Of a stretch of DNA of 28,349 nucleotides, positions 24,345-28,349 are shown in pieces (position 1 is the first letter of the stretch; every line of letters begins with the position of its first letter). Location of the stretch: the IMG/VR virus record IMGVR_UViG_3300033388_002791, positions 1-28,349 of that record; one strand, 5' to 3'. The translations under genes and the position numbers were made by a program. Origin of the DNA: a virus. The notes beneath the pieces were generated by a model. The model was not told the origin of the DNA. It saw only the letters and a list, made by a program, of their open reading frames with translations, and searched no databases.

Positions 24345-24797
24345 ATGAAAAAATGTAAAAGATGTAAATCTTCCCTGCCATTAAGTGAGTTTCATAGAAA
24401 CAAAAACAAACCTGATGGCAGGTTTTCTATATGTAAAAAATGTAGAGCTGTAGATACTGCTAAGTACAGAGATGAAAACAGAGCAAAACTAAGAGCTAAG
24501 GATAGAGAGCGTGGAAAGCTTGAAAAGAGAAAAGCAGACTTAAAAATTTCTGCTAGTAAAATAGATAGAAAGTCAGCGGCAATTAGGTATAGAGAGAAAA
24601 ACCCTAAAAAACACGCTGCTCATCAAGCTGTTGCATGTGCAAAACATAGGGGTAAATTAATACCAATGCCTTGTGAGGTTTGTGGAAATAAAGAGGTTGA
24701 GGCTCATCATGATGATTATAATAAGAAACTTGATGTTAGATGGCTATGTAGAGAGCACCACCTAGAATGGCATGTTAACAATGAACCGATCTTATAA
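24345..24797 (+). CDS. HNH endonuclease with N-terminal zinc finger
   Basis: A 150-residue protein. Residues 1-35 hold a CxxC...CxxC zinc site (C4, C7, C30, C33). A long basic helical linker follows (40-90). Residues 108-145 carry the HNH-like end: MPCEVCGNKEVEAHHDDYNK then LDVRWLCREHHLEWH, with C110/C113, H121-H122, C135 and H138/H139/H143. Such proteins are common mobile or accessory phage nucleases. No ribosome site precedes the ATG (GTTTTGATCT), and the DnaQ gene starts inside its 3' end. It may be an insertion in the operon. Confidence 0.85.
   Translation: MKKCKRCKSSLPLSEFHRNKNKPDGRFSICKKCRAVDTAKYRDENRAKLRAKDRERGKLEKRKADLKISASKIDRKSAAIRYREKNPKKHAAHQAVACAKHRGKLIPMPCEVCGNKEVEAHHDDYNKKLDVRWLCREHHLEWHVNNEPIL
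24374..24426 (+). promoter_or_regulatory. Two mutually exclusive hairpins in the HNH coding start region
   Basis: Stem 1 pairs 24374-24383 (CCTGCCATTA) with 24413-24422 (TGATGGCAGG), 10 bp with one G-T. Stem 2 pairs 24408-24414 (AAACCTG) with 24419-24425 (CAGGTTT), 7 bp, followed by a short T-rich run. The two share bases 24413-24414 and 24419-24422, so only one can form. This resembles an attenuator but could be chance within coding sequence. Confidence 0.35.
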
Positions 24798-25419
24798 AGA
24801 TGAAATACTTTCATATTTACCAGAAAGTTCTGAGTTATCAGGCAATGAGCATATTATGATTTGTGATTGTGAAACCACTGGATTTAGTGAGAAACAACAC
24901 GATATGATTACTTTTTCAGCCATGATAGTAGATTTCAATTTAGATATAAAGGATAAGGTGACTGTATATGCTAGACCTAAAAAAGAAAGATGGACAATCG
25001 GAGCGCAAAAAGTGCACAAATTCTCACTTGCAGAAGCACTTACTTTCCCAGATCCTAGAAAAACAGCAATCCAGCTCTTACATTTTCTCAAGCCATTCAA
25101 AACTGATGATAATCGCCCAATACTCTTCGTATCTCACGATACTTCTGGTTTTGATTCTAGGTTTTTTAAAAGCTTTTTTATGAATAACATGCTTATTGAA
25201 AGCTACTGGAAAGTCTTTAAAGATGAGTACAAATTATCAACAATCTCTATGGCCAGAAGAATGGGAATTGAAGATAACAAACTAGATACATGGGCCAATA
25301 GACTTAATTTAGAACTTAATCACCACGAGGCTGAGTCAGATAGAAATGCTTGCTTTGAGGTATTTAAACATATACTGGAGAATACAAGTGTCCAATCCGA
25401 ACTGGAAATTGAAAAGTAG
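24772..25419 (+). CDS. DnaQ-like 3'-5' exonuclease (DEDDh)
   Basis: A 215-residue protein (206-212 if the ATG at 24781 is used; neither has a good ribosome site, and coupling to the overlapping HNH gene is likely). DEDDh motifs: Exo I MICDCETTGF (D32, E34), Exo II SHDTSGFDSRFF (D128 or D123), Exo III HHEAESDRNACFEVF (H185, D190). These are the metal-binding and general-base residues of DnaQ-type proofreading and repair exonucleases. No polymerase is attached. The enzyme could trim recombination ends. Confidence 0.9.
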   Translation: MLTMNRSYKDEILSYLPESSELSGNEHIMICDCETTGFSEKQHDMITFSAMIVDFNLDIKDKVTVYARPKKERWTIGAQKVHKFSLAEALTFPDPRKTAIQLLHFLKPFKTDDNRPILFVSHDTSGFDSRFFKSFFMNNMLIESYWKVFKDEYKLSTISMARRMGIEDNKLDTWANRLNLELNHHEAESDRNACFEVFKHILENTSVQSELEIEK

Positions 25420-25639
25420 AAAAGATATCAAAACACGAGTTGGTAGAAGGTGTCATGATTGCGACAGCGCAATTTTACCAGGATCTTTTGCAAGAGTATT
25501 TACATATAACAAAACAGAATTTGATGAAAATGAAACTGAAGATGATGGAACAGTAATGGTTAAAGATATGTTTCATAAAGTTCATATCTGTGAAGAATGT
25601 GAAAAATACTACAGGGGTGAAAATGAGCCGAGAATGTAA
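25388..25639 (+). CDS. Small zinc-ribbon protein
   Basis: A GTG at 25388 has GGAG seven bases upstream (25377-25380) and gives 83 residues; an ATG at 25346 lies deeper in the exonuclease gene without a site. Cys pairs CHDC (22, 25) and CEEC (68, 71) make a zinc-ribbon scaffold. A central acidic segment FDENETEDDG lies between them. Similar zinc-ribbon proteins occur in phage early operons, role unknown. The next gene overlaps its end by 17 bases. Confidence 0.72.
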   Translation: MSNPNWKLKSRKDIKTRVGRRCHDCDSAILPGSFARVFTYNKTEFDENETEDDGTVMVKDMFHKVHICEECEKYYRGENEPRM

Positions 25640-26225
25640 AAATATATTAGTTGGATGCGAGTATTCTGGAAAAGTAAGAGATGCCTTTAAAAAGCTTGGG
25701 CACAATGCTGTTTCTTGCGATTTGTTACCATCAGATACTCCAGGAGAGCACTATCAAGGGGATATATTTGATATAGCAAACGATCCCAAATGGGACATTA
25801 TAATACTTCATCCACCATGCACTTATCTTTGCAACAGCGGTGTTAGATGGCTCTACAGTAAAAAGACTGGTCAGTTTAATATGGAAAGATATAACAATAT
25901 GATAGAGGCTGGTATATTTTTTAGAAAATTAAAAGAATTGAATTGTGAAAAAATATGCATTGAAAATCCAATTCCACATAAATATGCAAAGGCCTTTATG
26001 GGTGATTACACTCAAATAGTGCAACCGTGGCAATATGGACATGGAGAAACAAAGGCGACATGTCTATACTTGAAGGGTCTCCCGCCTTTGGAACCAACAA
26101 AAATAGTAGATGGAAGGTTTGGTAGAATGCACAAGTTAGGGCCATCAGAAGATAGGTGGAAGATTAGATCAACAACGTATCAGGGAATAGCTGATGCAAT
26201 GGCTGAACAGTGGGGATCGTTATGA
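25623..26225 (+). CDS. Compact cytosine-methyltransferase-like phage protein
   Basis: The ATG at 25623 follows AGGGGTGA. The 200-residue protein has NILVGCEYSGKVRDAFKKLG and SCDLLPS at the N-terminus (SAM-site-like motif I region), HPPCTYL (residues 63-69) where C5-MTases have the catalytic PPC of motif IV, and ICIENPIPH (112-119) where they have the ENV of motif VI. A target-recognition domain is absent and the length is about half that of a usual C5-MTase. A C-terminal YQGIADAMAEQW segment resembles motif X. Proteins of this kind are frequent in phages and are often called DNA methyltransferases, but I know of no firm biochemical proof. Whether it methylates DNA is open. Confidence 0.72.
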   Translation: MSRECKNILVGCEYSGKVRDAFKKLGHNAVSCDLLPSDTPGEHYQGDIFDIANDPKWDIIILHPPCTYLCNSGVRWLYSKKTGQFNMERYNNMIEAGIFFRKLKELNCEKICIENPIPHKYAKAFMGDYTQIVQPWQYGHGETKATCLYLKGLPPLEPTKIVDGRFGRMHKLGPSEDRWKIRSTTYQGIADAMAEQWGSL

Positions 26226-26437
26226 GAGAATGTAAATTAAAACCTGGTGATGATACAGCAGAATTTATCATAAAGTTTAATGAAATGAATTTCGATGTTA
26301 TGGCTGGACTAGATCTTGATCATAAGACTGGAATATATGGGATGGTGTTTTTTGAAAGACTAGAAAAGAAGCGTGAAAAAGAGATGAGTTGGTTTAGAAA
26401 GCAATTGAGGAGATTCATATTATGGCTAGAGAGCTAG
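26222..26437 (+). CDS. Small hypothetical protein
   Basis: The ATG at 26222 overlaps the upstream stop (ATGA) with GGGGA upstream; this gives 71 residues. Acidic first half, then a Lys/Arg-rich amphipathic helix ending SWFRKQLRRFILWLES. No family recognised. Confidence 0.6.
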   Translation: MRECKLKPGDDTAEFIIKFNEMNFDVMAGLDLDHKTGIYGMVFFERLEKKREKEMSWFRKQLRRFILWLES

Positions 26438-26652
26438 AGTATAAACAGTTAATTTATGCAGATGATCCTGCTGGTGAAATAGTTTTGGAAAGGGCATTGA
26501 AAGCTTATTTTCCATATATTCAAAAAGCTTATATCCCAAGTGCTGAATACATGAAATATCTAAATGAAAACTTAAAAGGCACAAGATGGGAACATGTTAG
26601 CGATCAAGTCTATTCTTTAACTTTAAAATTAATTAACGATGTTAACTCTTAG
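26422..26652 (+). CDS. Small hypothetical protein upstream of the helicase
   Basis: A 76-residue helical, Tyr-rich protein with GAGGAG nine bases before the ATG. It overlaps its neighbours on both sides (16 and 14 bases). No motif is recognised. Position suggests an accessory role in DNA metabolism. Confidence 0.6.
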   Translation: MARELEYKQLIYADDPAGEIVLERALKAYFPYIQKAYIPSAEYMKYLNENLKGTRWEHVSDQVYSLTLKLINDVNS

Positions 26653-28222
26653 GCCGTACCAGGAAAAAGGAGTTCAGCTTCTTAGAAATTCTTTTGCTCG
26701 TGGTAATAGTAAAGTAATTTTCTATCTTGCCACTGGTGGTGGAAAAACTGCAACTTTTACACAAATATCACACTCCATATTTAAAAATGGACTTAAAGTT
26801 CTTATCGTTATTCGTAGACGTGAACTAATATTTCAAACTCAAAAATCAATAGAGAAATTTACTGGACATAAAGCCAGTATCATAATGGGAAATTCAAAAG
26901 GATTTGATCCATCTAATGATATGCAGATTTGTTCAATCGATACAATTACAAGAAGAATGGATAAACCAGAATATCAATTTCTACTGGATTACGACTATGT
27001 GATTGTTGATGAGTGTCACGATGCTACAAGCCCAAAATATAGAAACTTTTTAGAAATGTTTCCAGAGAAAAAATGGATTGGATTTACTGCGACTCCTTTC
27101 AATACTGGTAACAAATATTTAGAAGAGTGGGAAGATGTTATCAAGCCCATTGAAACAGCAGATTTAAGAGACCAGGGTTTTCTGGTAAAGGATATAGTTT
27201 ATGCACCAGCTAAAATTGACGTTACAGGAATCAAAACTAGAGCAGGCGATTATGATCAAAAATCACTTGCTGAAAAAGCTTCAGAATCTAAAGTCATTGG
27301 TGACATTGTGGAAACCTGGAAAAAGTATGGTGAAAACAGAGCAACTATCCTTTTTGCAGTAAACAAAGAACATGCTCGTATTTGTGCTGAAGCATTTAGA
27401 CAGGCTGGCATTCCAGCAGTAGCACAAGACGAATCACACTCAACAGAGGAGAGACAAAATGCTATCGAACAACTTAAATCAGGACACATCAAAATCCTAT
27501 GCAACGTTAACATCTTTTCGACAGGAGTTGACATACCGCAAGCTGCATGTGGAATTTTTGCGAGACCTACTAAATCTGAAATCCTCTATGTCCAACAAGT
27601 TGGCAGAGTGCTTAGGCCATATAAAAAGTGCGGAAGATGTGGAGCAGATTGCGGAGCTGAACAAACTTGTTTCAGATGTGGATCGGATCATTTTGAAAAC
27701 ATCAAAGAGGATGCAATCATTCTCGATCACGCAAACAATTCGGAACGCTTCGGACTTGCCTTCGATCCCAGACCTGCCAGGATTAGGCCAGTAAAGAAAA
27801 AGAAAAAAGTAGATCCAATTGAAGATATGCCTAAAACCAAAACGTGTTCAGCTTGCTTCGCTGTATTCAGTATGAATGAACTTAGTTGTCCTTACTGTGG
27901 ACACACTAACGAAGTTAAAAAGCGAATGATCGAACATGAAGAGGGTGAATTAAAAAGGATCACAGCAAACACATTAAATATTTCAAGATTCAAAAAAACG
28001 CTGGATAAGTATAAGCAAAAAGAATTGCGATATAACTTAAAACCAGCTTTCAAATTTTTTAAACTATACGAAGAACATGGAGAAATGATCTTTGATTATT
28101 CTAAGGAACTGGAGTTACCAAAATGGCTGAAAGGTGTAATAGCAAAACAAAGAGTAGAGCAACTAAAAAAGGAAGCACAGGAGAGCATCAAAAAGTCGTC
28201 AAACTTTGTTTACTCAAAATGA
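26639..28222 (+). CDS. SF2 DEAD/DEAH-box helicase with zinc clusters
   Basis: A 527-residue protein with LRPYQEKGV, Walker A ATGGGKT (31-37), DECH (124-127), motif III TAT (150-152) and motif VI QQVGRVLRP (319-327). Between the core and the C-terminus lie two Cys clusters: C331, C334, C338, C344, C347 and C403, C406, C417, C420, each in CxxC pairs. A Lys patch KKKKK lies at 386-390. This is a common phage SSL2/RadD-like helicase. It should unwind branched DNA or forks and works near the recombinases of this operon. The C-terminal 100 residues are basic and helical. The following VRR-NUC gene starts inside its end. Confidence 0.9.
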   Translation: MLTLRPYQEKGVQLLRNSFARGNSKVIFYLATGGGKTATFTQISHSIFKNGLKVLIVIRRRELIFQTQKSIEKFTGHKASIIMGNSKGFDPSNDMQICSIDTITRRMDKPEYQFLLDYDYVIVDECHDATSPKYRNFLEMFPEKKWIGFTATPFNTGNKYLEEWEDVIKPIETADLRDQGFLVKDIVYAPAKIDVTGIKTRAGDYDQKSLAEKASESKVIGDIVETWKKYGENRATILFAVNKEHARICAEAFRQAGIPAVAQDESHSTEERQNAIEQLKSGHIKILCNVNIFSTGVDIPQAACGIFARPTKSEILYVQQVGRVLRPYKKCGRCGADCGAEQTCFRCGSDHFENIKEDAIILDHANNSERFGLAFDPRPARIRPVKKKKKVDPIEDMPKTKTCSACFAVFSMNELSCPYCGHTNEVKKRMIEHEEGELKRITANTLNISRFKKTLDKYKQKELRYNLKPAFKFFKLYEEHGEMIFDYSKELELPKWLKGVIAKQRVEQLKKEAQESIKKSSNFVYSK

Positions 28223-28349
28223 CAAGTGAACACTGTAGAGTATGGCCTAATAATACTGGTGTGGGGCGTGCATTAGATAGCGATAGAATTGTTAGATTTG
28301 GCTTAAAAGGCTCTCCAGATATCATAGGAATATACAAGGGTATGTTTTT
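28123..28349 (+). CDS. VRR-NUC domain nuclease (partial, continues past window)
   Basis: The ATG at 28123 has GGAG eight bases upstream (28111-28114) and lies 100 bases inside the helicase gene in another frame. The product starts MAERCNSKTKSRATKKG, then GEHQKVVKLCLLKM, RVWPNNTGVGRALDSD and FGLKGSPDIIGIYKG. The order E-x-x-V helix, (V/I)xxNNTG, then GSPDIIG fits VRR-NUC nucleases, where the Asp of GxxD is catalytic. The gene is cut by the window end, so the second half (with the catalytic E-x-K) is not visible. A shorter start at 28219 (ATGA overlap) would lose the first helix. Such enzymes cut branched DNA. Confidence 0.8.
   Translation, partial: MAERCNSKTKSRATKKGSTGEHQKVVKLCLLKMTSEHCRVWPNNTGVGRALDSDRIVRFGLKGSPDIIGIYKGMF

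Noticed and set aside
27459-27794. Plus-strand 111-codon open frame inside the helicase
   Set aside because: It overlaps conserved helicase motif VI and the first Cys cluster in another frame, with no ribosome site.
1-28349. CRISPR array, tRNA, integrase or insertion sequence
   Set aside because: No regular short repeats with spacers, no tRNA-like clover pattern, no transposase or integrase motifs and no terminal inverted repeats were seen. The repeated DNA present is fibre and collagen coding sequence.

Overview
This window is a near-fully coding, AT-rich stretch of a tailed double-stranded DNA phage (or prophage) genome. There is no cellular housekeeping gene, no integrase and no tRNA in view. 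The late genes fit a short-tailed (podovirus-like) virion: end of a portal-position gene, scaffold, major capsid protein, several fibre proteins, a nozzle/stabilisation-like beta-protein, a head-tail adaptor and a run of Gly/Gln/Ala-rich internal virion proteins. No tape measure, sheath or tail tube is visible. The host cannot be named. A lipoprotein-like gene in a possible lysis cluster suggests a Gram-negative, low-GC bacterium, but this is inference.

Layout. 1-20906 (+) is one long late operon, with genes mostly joined by TAATG or ATGA stop-start overlaps. It runs: scaffold and capsid (115-2429); an intrinsic terminator; a small gene and two large fibre genes separated by a free-standing HNH endonuclease gene (2487-7641); a gene of unknown function and a cluster of small membrane, amphipathic and lipoprotein genes, possibly for lysis (7641-9275); a second virion block containing the nozzle-like protein and four modular fibre-like genes that share domains with each other (9279-14751); a gene of unknown function, a permuted NlpC/P60-like cysteine peptidase candidate and the adaptor (14751-16827); and internal/ejection proteins with a GNAT-like gene among them (16827-20906).

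20905-20928 holds a terminator for a three-gene minus-strand operon (22449 down to 20938) led by a YqaJ/lambda-exonuclease-type nuclease. At 22450-22519 that operon diverges from a plus-strand early operon (22520 to the right end). The early operon encodes a small HTH regulator, a Sak4-like RecA-fold annealase/ATPase, a lysine-rich histone-tail-like protein, an SSB with a DDNIPF tip, a second HNH protein, a DnaQ-type exonuclease, a zinc-ribbon protein, a compact cytosine-methyltransferase-like protein, two small unknowns, an SF2 helicase with two zinc clusters, and the start of a VRR-NUC nuclease that continues beyond the window.

How they work together (inference from families): exonuclease, Sak4, SSB, helicase, DnaQ-like nuclease and VRR-NUC form a phage recombination/replication set, with nuclease and annealase under divergent control next to a Cro-like gene. 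The late operon builds a short-tailed particle with multi-part fibres. No wholly new system is proven. The most interesting signals are the histone-tail-like gene inside the recombination module, fibre domain shuffling across adjacent genes, the peptidase gene away from the lysis-like cluster, two mutually exclusive RNA hairpins inside an HNH gene, and a VRR-NUC start buried in the helicase gene.
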